From NCBI RefSeq assembly GCF_024679245.1, contig NC_090187.1, positions 28,264,815 to 28,328,814 on the forward strand: DNA of 64,000 bases, given 5' to 3'. The notes under the pieces are model-generated. The model had not been told where the DNA came from and searched no databases. It saw nothing but the letters and a program-made list of their open reading frames with translations. Below, piece after piece: positions 11,218 to 21,441 of this stretch. Every line of letters begins with the position of its first letter. Position 1 is the stretch's first letter. Made by a program: the position numbers and the translations under genes. This stretch comes from Pseudorasbora parva (lineage: Eukaryota; Chordata; Actinopteri; Cypriniformes; Gobionidae).

Positions 11218-11400
11218 GTTTGGTCCAGGTGTGCTTTATAGCTTCCTGGTCGATGACGTCACCCGCCTGTGACGTATCGTCCCGCTATTGGACTGATTAC
11301 ACAAGTGCTTCATGACATGTTACACAGGGCGTCCCCTAGCGTTTCGACGCAGCGTCTCGTTCCCTCTTAGGGAACCATGGTTACATACGTAACCTGAGAC
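11218..11400 (-). repeat. DIRS-1 right inverted terminal repeat
   Basis: The reverse complement of the left repeat from about 11218 to 11350, followed by a right-specific outer edge (tctcgttccctcttagggaa ... aacctgagac). That outer edge closely resembles the right ends of DIRS-2 and DIRS-3 in this window. Confidence 0.85.
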
Positions 11401-12490
11401 GATTTTATTGATCATAGATTGTGTGTCTATTGAAGCCTCTCCCCATTTTTGTTCTGTTGGGTTTAGTGAATGCATGATTTGTCTTTCTTTTGCTGCAGAA
11501 ATTCAATATAGAAAATTAATGACCTATCTCATAGTAGCTTTATAGAATTCCCTTCAGTTTTGTTTCAGTATCAGCAATCACTATGTTGACAATAGTAAGA
11601 TTCTGTTCTTCATTCAGGAGCTTTCCTGGGGGAGGTAGATGTTGAATCCTTAGATAGACAAAAAAGAGTTACATATTAGAGACCAGAAGCATACGGTCAC
11701 TGTAATACATGGTAAAATGATTTACACTTTGCAGCAGGAGAAGCCCTTATTCAATATCCTACCTGTTTGTTTGTCAAAAAATCTGGATAATGGATGCCAC
11801 TGTGTCCCAGCTGAGATTTACCTGTACCCGTTCACCAGCCTCTCTGTATGATAGCCTGCTTTGAGTGCCACCATGTATTTATGTATCCATGTAACTCCTC
11901 AACCTCTACCTTGTCTTCATCCAGGCATTCCTTTCCCTGGCCCTTGTCCCATTTCTCTCCCTTGTCCTGGTACTCATCTTCCTCTCCCTCGTGCAGGCAT
12001 TTTTCTTGCTTTCTTTAAGTTGCTTTATATTGTTCCTTTTTCACACAAGATAAGTCTAAAGAGGCCCTGTTTTATTGTATACAATATGGTCATGTGACTG
12101 AAAGAACATCAAAACCTGAACAATTCCCAGATGGGAATCAACTGTGATTTATGTATCTGCACAACTTCATCCAGCTGTTTCCCAGTAGCAATGAAATAAA
12201 ATACAGGGGATATATTTGTATTTCATTTCACAAAGAGTTGTTCACTTTGACATTAGGCTACAAGGTTAGGTTTAGAACATGATGTTAGCTGTTCTGACAT
12301 ATAGCATTGGTTAATTTGGCAGTCAAAATCCTTTGTTTTGGTCTTATTAAAAATGCATGATAACTGTATGCATTTTGTGTAAACACAACAAGAAATGTGT
12401 TAATTGTAAAGCCTACACAGACAGATGTTGTGCTAACTGTGTTAATAGTTTAGGAAAATTGTTAAAAGTATAAAAAAAATTGTCATAGCG
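11401..12490. other. unassigned, possible mariner-like remnant at start
   Basis: On the minus strand 11440-11640 weakly reads like the start of a mariner/IS630-type transposase, with stops. The rest, including the pyrimidine-rich frame 11861-12097, has no recognised feature. An interrupted mariner-type target for DIRS-1 is possible but not proved. Confidence 0.3.
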
Positions 12491-12499
12491 ATCGTAACA

Positions 12500-12549
12500 T
12501 TATATATATTTATATATATTATAATATTATATTATATTATATATATTAT

Positions 12550-12622
<73 letters not shown>

Positions 12623-12624
12623 TT
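12500..12624. repeat. AT-rich and (TTTA)n tract
   Basis: A TATATTATAATATTATATT block is followed by about 19 copies of ATTT/TTTA (12548-12624). Confidence 0.95.
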
Positions 12625-13880
12625 ACTGCTATTTAAAAGTAATTCATTACATTACAATATTACTGTCTCAGAATTGTAATGCGTTACATTACTCCTGTAT
12701 TACTTTTGAGTTACTTTCACCAAAATAACTTCAGAAGTAGCACTTAACATTCTAAAATATAGACAGAGAGCATTTTACATCCAGTAGAAGGCGATATGAT
12801 GAACCATAATGACATGGGCCATCCAGGCTAACAATAGAGAATTGGCAAAAAAGTGAATGCTCAAGACAATGCAAGAAATCATGACGATCCAACTCTGTTA
12901 TAAGTATTATTTTAGAGGTAAAGTGATTATCTGGCAATATCTGGGAATAGCTTCTGTTCATAGACACAACAGTATAAGTTATGACAATATGCGCATTTGT
13001 TCTTTTCTTATTGTTGCGACATAGTTGCGAGATAGTTATTTCGGTTTTAGAAAAAGGTTGTATTTGACTGCTTTTGCATTTGACTAGCCTACGTTCTTGT
13101 CCTTATCTCTGATAAACTAAGAAATGTGCATCCATCTCGCGAATGTACAGTAGGGATGAGACGGTGGGGACATTTTCCCACCGGTTAATCAAAGTGTGAT
13201 GACATCACCAGTATCTGGGCTTTTAAATCACTATTCTATTTAAGGGCTTATAGTTGGGCTTAGCAGCGCGCGCCTTGTCTCTCATCCGTTCTTTGACGCG
13301 CTTTTCGTTGTGCTATTCTTTGAAACGACAGAGCCTTTAAACCTTCTTTAGCCACTTTTCCACTGGCCAGCTTGAGCACAGAGGCTGAAATCCGCAATCA
13401 ACACGTACGCCTTCACTGGACTATGTCACATAATATCCAAATGTACACCAGCAAGAGGGAGATGAATTGAAGTACTGAATTGAAGGAAAATGAAGTAAAT
13501 CGCTATACAAAAATATATCAGAAGCTGTCATTTAGTATTTAATTACTAACCTGGACACCACACCCGGCTATTGAATGACCACGAACAGATAATAACTTGC
13601 ATTTTTCATGCGTTAATGTATCGCGCCTTTTTTTTTTTTTTTTTTTTTTTCCTTTTTCGTTTTATTGGGGTTTTTTTTGTTTGTTTGTTTGTTTGTTTGT
13701 TTTTTTGTTTGTTTGTTTGTTGTTGGGTTTTTTTTCTTTTTTTTTGGGGGGGGGGGGGTAACGCAAGTGTTACTGGAAATGTACCGAGTAAAATATTACT
13801 GAAAATTGATTAGTAATGCCTTACACTACAGCAAAAAGTAATAAGTTACTGTAATGTATTACTTTTGTAATGCGTTACTC
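12625..13880. repeat. region bounded by GTAATGCGTTAC-type repeats
   Basis: Clusters of taatgcgttac-like motifs at about 12635-12715 and again at 13760-13880 suggest the two ends of one fish DNA element of roughly 1.2 kb, possibly hAT-related. A second candidate end (tagggatgagacggtggg, 13150) lies inside, implying nesting. Exact termini and target duplication were not resolved. Confidence 0.4.
13626..13757. repeat. poly-T, (TTTG)n and poly-G tract
   Basis: T runs, repeated TTTG units and a terminal run of about 13 G. The reading frame across it (FFFFFFFL, CLFVCLFF) is low complexity. Confidence 0.95.
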
Positions 13881-14097
13881 CATTGAAGTGAATGACACTG
13901 ATTATCTCTTAATCACGGCACCTGTATATATATAATATATATTATTGGGAAAACACCATTATATTTACAATCACTTCTTAATATTCGTAACACTAGTTGT
14001 AATCTGCACTCTAGCAATTTCATTAATTTATGTATTCCTAAAGTCCGTACCACTTTTGGGCGTTATTCTTTTAAGTTTTCTGCTGCCTACGATTGAA

Positions 14098-15245
14098 CTA
14101 TACTGGTTGGGGCATGGTCATGGACGGCCACTTTGCGAGAGGTCTGTGGGAGGCCCAGAATTCTTCCTGGCACATAAACTAACTGGAAATGCCGGAAGTT
14201 TACAAAGCTCTGAGGAGCTTTTTCCCGGACCTCCGCGGCCTCCATGTCCTGATACGCACAGACAAGAGGTCTGTGCTTTCATATCTAAATCATCAGGGGG
14301 GTCTGAGGTTGCGCCCACAATGCAAGCTGGCTCACAACACCCTCCTGTGGTTCCAGGGGAAACTGTCATCTCTCAGAGCGATGCATGTCTTAAGGGACCA
14401 GAACCAGGGAGCAGACATCCTGTTTAGGCAGCGGCTGAGGCTCGGGGAGTGGTGACTCCACCCACAGGTGGTGGAGGCCATGTGGGAGAGGTTCGGCCCA
14501 GTGGAAGTGGATCTTTTACCGTCTTGAGAGATGTCCCACTTGCACTGTGGTTTTCCTTCAGACATCCAGCTCTGCTGGGGTTGGATGCCATAATGCAGAC
14601 GTGGCCGAGGCCGCATCTGTATGCATTTCCTCCGATCGCTCTGCTTCCAGGAGTCTTGGAAGGGGTCCGCCGAGGTGCTGGCTGACCTGGGTGTGGCTCT
14701 CAGACATTGTACCACTGCTAGACGGCCTCCCGTGGCAGGTCCCTCTGAGGAGGGATCTGCTGTCTCAGGCAGGGGGCACAATATTCACCCCCTGCCAGAT
14801 ATTCACCCCCAGAGGGGGCTCAGTACCTAGGAAAGGGTCTGTCAGTAGGTGTTGTCGAGACTCTACTCAGCTCCAGGTTTCCCTCTAAGAGAGGGAATGT
14901 GTTCTCCACTTGGTGTAGAGAGCATGCGGTGGACCCAGTCAACTGCCCAGTAGGCTCAGTTCTGGAGTTTCTCCAAGATCATTTCTCCACCAGTCTTACC
15001 CCATCCACAGTTAAGTGTATGTGGCGGCCATATGGGTCTTCCACTCGCCTGTAGGTGATGGGCCTCTGGAGAAGCACCATCTGGTTGTATGGTTCCTCTG
15101 TGGGGTTCGGAGGACAAGACCTGCGACTCCGTCCTGGGTACCCACATGGGACCTGGCAGTAGTGCTCAGTCGAGGCCCCCTTCGAACCACTTCGCTGGAG
15201 TCAGCCGAGGCTGAGAACCTGACCCTCAGGGGCCCATTCTGCTAG
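14098..15245 (+). pseudogene. DIRS-2 RNase H to recombinase remnant
   Basis: In frame 3 (14189-14455) the RNase H segment FFPDLRGLHVLIRTDKRSV retains one catalytic aspartate and continues to the C-terminal part of the domain. Downstream, several frames share the inter-domain segment also present in DIRS-3 (HFLRSLCFQESW ~ YAFPPVSLLARFL). From 15015 MYVAAIWVFH and LVVWFLCGVRR match the N-terminal SAM-like part of the tyrosine recombinase. The catalytic C-terminal domain is not recognisable. Multiple frameshifts make this non-functional. Confidence 0.7.
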
Positions 15246-15329
15246 CATAACCTCTCTGAGGAGTGGCAGATCTCCAGGCTATTGCAGTCAAAAAACGCCA
15301 GCCTGCTTGGAGTTTGCCCAAGGCAGGTA

Positions 15330-15447
15330 TTCATTCCCCAGAGGGTCGTCACTCGACGACGTGGTACGGGTTCCCTCGATAAAGGGAATGTCTCAGGTTA
15401 TGACTTAAACCCTTGTTCCATGAGAGGGAATGAGACACTACGTCTCG
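15330..15447. repeat. DIRS-2 internal complementary region
   Basis: The right half (15390-15447) is the reverse complement of the element right end (about 15649-15706) with a few mismatches. The left half is expected to mirror the lost left end, so it preserves the sequence of a terminus no longer present. Confidence 0.7.
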
Positions 15448-15706
15448 TTGCCACACCTCGTCTCGCCAGAGCACCAGCTTCATCGCAAAAGACCTGCATG
15501 TACCTTGTGCCGGCGTCCCTTTGTAGCTTCCAAGTATGCATCATCGACCACGTACCACATCATCACGTACCACCAATCAGTTATGAACAGATTTCATTCA
15601 TGCTTCAGACACGTCATGCTGTGGGCGTTCCCCAGAGTGTCATCACTCGACGACGCAGTGTCTCGTTCCCTCTCAGGGAACAAGGGTTATAGTCATAACT
15701 TGAGAT

Positions 15707-17262
15707 GTTTTCCATCTTTGTGGCAAATTTCAATATTGCCATCCTTATACTAAGAAATATTTTTTAAAACTTGTATTCATTTATTTCTCCTGCCTTTAAG
15801 TTCCTGAATATTTCTAAATATATAAACACTGAATGTGTGTGAATACTGTAGACAGTGTTATAATTATCTTGCAACTTAGGAAATATAGTATTGTCTTTAT
15901 GTACGTGCATAAATGTGTGTGTGTCTGTGTGTGTCTCTGCTACCTGCTTGGAAGAGATTGACATCTGAATTACATGCATTAAGCTACAAACCACAGCCTG
16001 CCAATACTGATCGAGGCTGGGCATGTCAGCACAGCATCTAGGTCTGGTACAGTGAGTATCAGTATGCTAAAGATTCATCTTTAGGACACACAGCGGGTTC
16101 AGTTTTCAACCCCATGGAATTTCACTATCACAGACACTCTTACACACGTTTCACCATTAGTGTCACAATGGGGAGTCCTATCTGACTCCAATGAGCTGTG
16201 ATATGCTCAATAGAAACACAGTCCTGTGAGGTTTCTAAGCCTAAACAGTGGCACAAAATCAGATTTAATCCCTGCTTTTTTCCCCATAATTGCATTGTAT
16301 AGTCCATCCGAGCATGTCAGAGAAGCATAATTGCCTTTTTTGAAAGTTTATATTTATATGCATGTTCAATATGTGCCTGTCATTGTTTGTTGGTGATGTG
16401 CATTTATGCAGCTTTCTGTGTTGACCACTGTTGATGTTTGTGCTGATGCAGCAGAGCTGCAGGGAAGTTTAGCACCATGAATCAGTGTTGGGTAGAAGCA
16501 CACTGTAAAAAATGTCTCATCAATTCATTTCACAGCTCTCTGTAAAAGGCATGACATCACAACTCGTTATTTTTAGACCCTTGCTCCACTCACTAAATCT
16601 CTTTTTTGGGGAAAAAAATTAGGCTATATGCCCTAAAAGATCTTTAGTGAGCAGCTTCTTGCAGCTTATTCTCCTGTAATAGGTTTTCACAGCTTCACAA
16701 CATCCTTTTATATTACCCACAATCCCATTTGTGTATGTGTTTTTGTGTGTTAAATCCCAAAACAAGCATCTCTAGAGACAACTGGTGCAATTAGCAGAGG
16801 TGACCGTCTCATTGTTCTCCATATAAAGGTAATTGGGAGGGGCTGTTCAATAAAAGACCACTTTTTTATGGACAGAGAGGGCACTGCAAATCAAAAGCCT
16901 GGCTGTTATTGACAGCTTGTCCAATTTTGGCACTTGATATGGGAGCCACAGAGGAATTTATGAGGGACAGTGAAATTCTCTTTTGTCAGCATATTGATCT
17001 GTACATCTCTATCTCTCTCTTTCTCACCTCACTAAATGTAATTCAGAACAAAAATACATTATTTCTGAAGGAAAAGTAAATATGTGTCTGTTTAAACAAA
17101 AATGGATGACTGAGCCCTGCGCAGCATAAGGGTGACAAAATGAAGATTATAAAACTCTCACTCTGGAAACTAAGGAATATTTATCACTCATTATTATTTA
17201 GAGCTTTTGCCTTATGATTCTCTGTCACGTATCAAAGACTTCATAATGTTGAAACAATAACA
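15707..17262. other. unassigned stretch
   Basis: No gene is recognised. A small GTGTGTCT tract lies at 15915-15940 and a short 'cactgtaaaaaa' motif, common at fish DNA-transposon ends, at about 16500. Otherwise nothing can be supported. Confidence 0.5.
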
Positions 17263-18000
17263 GTCTATCGTGGGCTGTAGCATCTCAGTGATCCTGTTTA
17301 CTGTAGTGATGGACATGCTGGTGAAATATGCAGAACCAAAGTACAAAGGCCCCAAGTCTAAGTCTGCGATCTGCCAACAACTAAGTTGTGCTTACTTGGA
17401 TAACTTAACAGTGAACACTGAGTCGGTGCCAGGATGCAGATGGGTCCTAAATGGGCTAGAGAGGTTGATGTCACTCAAGCCAGCCAAATCAAAATCCATG
17501 GTGTTGTAGAAAGGTAGAGTATTGAATACATTCCAGTTCTCTATCGCCTAACCTCTCAAGGAAGCCTATGAAAAGTCAGGGTAGTCTGGCTATTAGGATA
17601 CAGCATCCATTAAGAAAATTCAAAGCATGGATCTACCAGCATGGGATTCTACCAAGGTTCCTTTGGCAATTCCTTCTCTATGAGTTCCCGATCTCCACCA
17701 TTTCAGATCTGGAGAGGAGAATTACTACATACACTGTAAAAAAAAATGCAGGCCCCAATTAAACATTTACTAGTGACATCTAAAATTTTCAGTTGGCCAA
17801 ATTGAATTTCTGTTATTTAAATTGCATCAATGCACAGAAATTCAATTTGACCGACTGAAAAAGTAAGATGTGATCAGTCACTAGAAAAGGTTAAATTGGA
17901 GACATAATGTTTTTTTTTTTGTTTTGTTTTACAGTTTACTTGAAAAGATGGCTAGGTCTGCAGAGTAGCATTGCTTTCTACAGAAATACTTGACATTTAT
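17263..18000 (+). pseudogene. LINE-like reverse transcriptase fragment
   Basis: From 17265 the frame reads GCSISVILFTVVMDML, the palm-domain box preceding the active site, then AYLDNLTVNTE. The expected YxDD active site reads Y-L-D-N. The following segments (GLERLMSLKPAKSKSMVL; WIYQHGILPRFLWQF; DLERRITTY) match the C-terminal half of an RT-bearing fish retroelement ORF with frameshifts near 17510-17570. The reading resumes after a 205-bp insertion with KRWLGLQSS at about 17940. It is 5' and 3' truncated, and the clade is not assigned. Confidence 0.65.
17732..17936. mobile_element. TA-flanked foldback MITE in LINE fragment
   Basis: Ends CACTGTAAAA and TTTTACAGTT are inverted repeats flanked by TA (17730-17731 and 17937-17938), and the interior folds back on itself (actagtgac ... 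gtcactag; aaattgaatttctg ... cagaaattcaattt). Removing the insert and one TA puts the surrounding RT codons back in one frame, which fixes the boundaries. TA duplication points to a Tc1/mariner-type mobiliser. Confidence 0.75.
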
Positions 18001-19030
18001 AAGTTTCAAGTGTTATGTAGGAGGTGAGGTAGGCACTACCATCTTTTAGTGCCGAGCTAATGTTCACTCTTCACGCCTGAATGAAGTTGAGTTGTTTGAC
18101 TTCAGCACATCAAGAGGTTTCTGTCCAACTGTCTCTCTCTGTCTTTGTCCTTTTTTTGAACATATCAGAACTGTGAGAAGTGTTCAGCTTCACTCTTTTC
18201 GCAGAAACGTATGCTTGACATTGTGAGAATACTTCCTATTGCCCATGCCAACAGAAATCTAAAAATCTCGTCTACTCTTTTACAGCGCATTATCTTTCTG
18301 AACACCTGGCAGATGATTTGCTCTCTTCCACAGCCTCCGAATCTCTGCCTGTTTTCTGAATCTCTTGCATGTTGAACTGCAGATCAGCATAGACCACAAG
18401 CACATGCTGAGATTGAAAAGGAGTTTCAGGCCCGGATGTGGATGGTTGAGAATGTTGCAAAGTTTTTTTGTGGAACAAAAATACTTTTATTAACCAAAGA
18501 TGCATTAAATCAATCACAACATATTTAAAAAAAAAGATTATTTCCAAATCAAATAAACTATTTGTTCATCAAAGAATTCCCCGCGATGTCATCTCATGCT
18601 TTCTGTTGCACTTCACATAGTTGGGATTTGGCTTGTAGGATGTTTCTCACAGACCAATCGAACTGTTCCCAGAACAGCTCAACACCTCAAAGATTTACCT
18701 TTGTAACATCGTTTACCATCCAGTCTTTGTTCTTTTGCCCAGTTTTTGTCTTATTTGCTGGTGTCAGATGTAGCATTTCTTTGAAACTCTGCCTAAAAGG
18801 CCCACAGCCTGGTCTTCACTATTGTAGATGTATCTGCTGTATAGTGTACTGACAGCTGAGTACCAGTGAAGAGATTGTGATTTACTTGTCAACTTTTTAG
18901 TTGTGCAGTTGGACAGTAGCTCTCTATCTTCTCCAGTTTGTTATGTTATGTTTTCTTGCACAAAAGGCTTTTCAATATCTCTATAGGATGAAGACAATAC
19001 ACTGTAACGTGATAAACACTTAATTAAACT
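18001..19030. other. unassigned stretch
   Basis: No recognised gene. The 96-codon frame at 18562-18852 has no domain I know. Nothing else is supported. Confidence 0.5.
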
Positions 19031-19031
19031 A

Positions 19032-19032
<1 letters not shown>

Positions 19033-19102
<70 letters not shown>

Positions 19103-19190
19103 TCCTGGTGAACCTATGTTATGGGGACAAAATTACTCCACAAAATGGCAATATCTGAAGTCCTTGTCCTTGTGGGGACATATTTTGGTC
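19033..19190. repeat. (GT)n with fish-type 'ggggaca' core
   Basis: About 34 GT units (19033-19100) are followed by a core with inverted halves (tgtggggacatattttggtc region, 19168-19190), similar to the CA-associated core at 83-106. Confidence 0.85.
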
Positions 19191-19248
19191 CCCATGAGTA
19201 AAGCAGCTTTTTAAAAGTTTGCGGAAAGTTTTCTGTGATGTGAAGTTT

Positions 19249-19415
19249 TAAGGGTGCCTTGCGAAAATATCCAGCCTCCTTGAACTTTGCGACCTTTTGC
19301 CACATTTCAGGCGTCAAACATAATGATATGAAACTGTATTTTTTTTGTGAAGAAACGACAACAAGTGGGACACAATCATGAAGTGGAACGAAATTTATTG
19401 GATATTTCAAACTAT
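19249..19415. mobile_element. Tc1-like terminal fragment
   Basis: From AAGGGTGCCTTGCGAAAATA onward the stretch matches my knowledge of the terminal region of an abundant fish Tc1-like family. It runs into diverged sequence at a short TATATA run. No transposase coding part remains. Family membership is recognition from memory, not alignment. Confidence 0.55.
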
Positions 19416-19548
19416 ATATATATAGTTTAAAATTAGCCTGCCACTGACAACAAAAACACTTATCCACACAAATGTTCCAAAGTTTGTTATAACTAAGGAA
19501 TGTTTATGTTTATGAAAATATTTTTTTTCTTGTTAATTCCTATGCAAA

Positions 19549-19551
<3 letters not shown>

Positions 19552-19625
<74 letters not shown>
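19552..19625. repeat. (TA)n microsatellite
   Basis: About 37 perfect TA units. Confidence 0.98.
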
Positions 19626-19628
<3 letters not shown>

Positions 19629-20372
19629 GACAGTATTGGAGTAAATTACAACAAGCATTTGCTGTAGGGCCTAGTTTCGGTCTGTCAGTGCCCTTTAACA
19701 CTGGTTCAGCAGTGCTACTGTGTTTGTCTTATGGAGTTTGTGATAACACAAAGAACTATGCAGTTCTTTTTAGGAGTACAAAGCACATGTACACACGCTA
19801 ATATGTTAATAGTTGCCCCAGGTAGGAAAGAATTTCTGTGCAAAATATGCATCAAACTGATGACGTAGACTGCATGTGTGTAATACTGTGCGTACAATTA
19901 CCACAGCATGACAAGAGGCTAGCTAAAGCTTCTCTGAGTCATAACTCCAACCAGATATGCAGCTTTATAACTCAATGCAGCTTAAAATTAAAATCACAAT
20001 CACATCTCTATATCATCTATGCTTGCGGCATAAGGCATAAAATAAGCCCTCAAACGTCATTGCCTTGCCTTGCCTTGGGGTATCTTATATGAAGAGTCTC
20101 GTAGTCTCTTCTACAAAGAGTCAGAGCATGACAAGAGAGTATTTTCTGATTTTCTGAACGTTGTCAGACTGTACAAGAAGATAATCTGTCTCTACCATTT
20201 GTGAATTATCTGGATTTGCCAAAAAAAGAGATTTTTTTAGCTTTTTATCAATCGGACAAAATAGTTTACACTGTGTAATGCATAAAGTGTATCTTTATAT
20301 ACAGATGTGTTGAAATAGATCTTGTTTTTAGTGTTTTTTGTTTTGTTTTTTGTTTTCTTCCCCATAACAATA
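19626..20372. other. unassigned stretch
   Basis: No supported feature. The short frames have no recognisable domain. Confidence 0.5.
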
Positions 20373-21187
20373 TAGGCCTATAGGACACTTATTATGTACA
20401 ACCTGCTAGTACCGGATTTGACCCCCTTTTGCCTTTAGAACTGCCTTACATTTTGTGTCATAGATTCAATAAGGTGCTGGAATCATTCATCAGAGATTTT
20501 GGTCTATATTGACATGATAACATCGCACAGTTGCTGCAGATTTGTCCGCTGTACATCCATGATGTGAATCTCCTGTTCTACCACATCCCAAAGGTGCTCT
20601 ATTAGATTGAGATCTGGTGACTGTGGAGTTAATTTGAGTACAGTAAATGTATTGCCTTGTTCAATAAACCAGTTTGAGATTATTTGAGCTTTTTGACAGG
20701 ATGCGTTATCCTGCTGGAAGTAGCTGTCACAAGTAGCCATGATAAAAGGATGGACATGGTCAACAACAATACTCAGGTAGGCTGTAGCGATTATATGATG
20801 CTCAATTTGTTTCAACTGGTTCTGCAATCAGAGATGCTCCTATGCATACCTTGGTTGTAACAAGTGGTTATTTGAGTTATTGTTGCCTTTCTATCAGCTT
20901 GAACCAGACTGACAATTTTTCTCTGTCCTCTGGCTTCATTATATCATTTTTGGTGATAGAGCTGCCGCTCACTGGATATTTTCTCTTTTTCGGACCATTC
21001 TCTGTAAACCCTAGAGATGGTTGTGAGTGAAAACCCCAGTAGATCAGCCATTTCTTAAATACTCAGACCAGCCTGTCTGGCATCAACAACATGTTCAAAA
21101 TCACCAGTCTTCCCCATTGATATACTCAGTTTGAACTTCAGCAGATCGTCTTGACTAGGCCTACCTAATAAAGTGGGACAGTGAGTG
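20373..21187 (-). mobile_element. Tc1-like transposon, internally deleted
   Basis: The ends are inverted relatives (gacacttattatgtacaacc at the left, and the complement of ctaataaagtgggacagtga at the right). Between them, on the minus strand, are the transposase C-terminal part (20504-20827) and, after a break at about 20828-20845, the N-terminal HTH part (20850-21110). The central part, including the first catalytic aspartate, is missing. Full copies of this family are about 1.2-1.3 kb; this is about 815 bp. Confidence 0.75.
20504..20827 (-). pseudogene. Tc1-like transposase C-terminal remnant
   Basis: SYFQQDNASCQKAQIISNW holds the second catalytic aspartate and SPDLNLIEHLWD the glutamate of a DD34E triad. 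The upstream LSIVVDHVHPF segment is also family-typical. The N-terminal end joins unrelated frame because of the internal deletion. Confidence 0.8.
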
Positions 21188-21214
21188 TATATGTGTATAT
21201 ATATATATGTACAG

Positions 21215-21441
21215 TGTCATGGACGGCCAAGGCTCATTGATGCATGGGTCAAGCGAAGGCTGGCCTGTGTGGTCTGATCAAACAGACAAGCTTCTGTAGC
21301 TCAAATTGCTCAAGAAGTAAATGCTGGTTCTGATAGAAAAGTGTTAGATTGCGTCAGTTTGTTGTGTACAGGGCTGCATAGCCGCAGACCAGTCAGAGTG
21401 CCCATACTGACCCCTGTCCACCACCGAAAACACCAACAGTG
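21215..21441 (+). pseudogene. Tc1-like transposase fragment, second family
   Basis: Plus-strand reading shows segments such as CHGRPRLIDAWVKRRLACVV and GLHSRRPVRVPILTPVHHRK, the region just after the HTH domains of a different fish Tc1-like family. In-frame stops and a small deletion are present. It lies only about 30 bases from the previous Tc1 copy and in the opposite orientation. Confidence 0.65.

Larger units (their letters stand above)
7640..11400 (+). mobile_element. DIRS-1: DIRS-like retrotransposon, 3' half replaced
   Basis: Inverted terminal repeats (7669-7802 against 11218-11350, roughly nine bases in ten matching) enclose a gag-like ORF and a DIRS-type RT/RNase H. DIRS elements normally continue with a tyrosine recombinase and an internal complementary region before the right repeat. 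Here the coding region stops at 10533, where a Tc1-like fragment begins, and the right repeat follows directly at 11218. The recombinase, rest of RNase H and internal complementary region are absent. The left end begins GTTTCCC at 7640 and the right end finishes CCTGAGAC at 11400. The copy can no longer make all its own proteins. Confidence 0.88.
14098..15706 (+). mobile_element. DIRS-2: 5'-truncated DIRS-like element
   Basis: Sequence starts abruptly inside RNase H (TGWG box, 14101) and continues through the RH-to-recombinase region, a decayed tyrosine-recombinase N-terminal part, an internal complementary region (about 15330-15447) and the right terminal repeat ending ..taacttgagat at 15706. 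GTT follows directly (15707-15709), as in DIRS-3. Gag, RT and the left repeat are absent. The internal region from 15390 is a near-perfect reverse complement of the right end. Confidence 0.82.
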
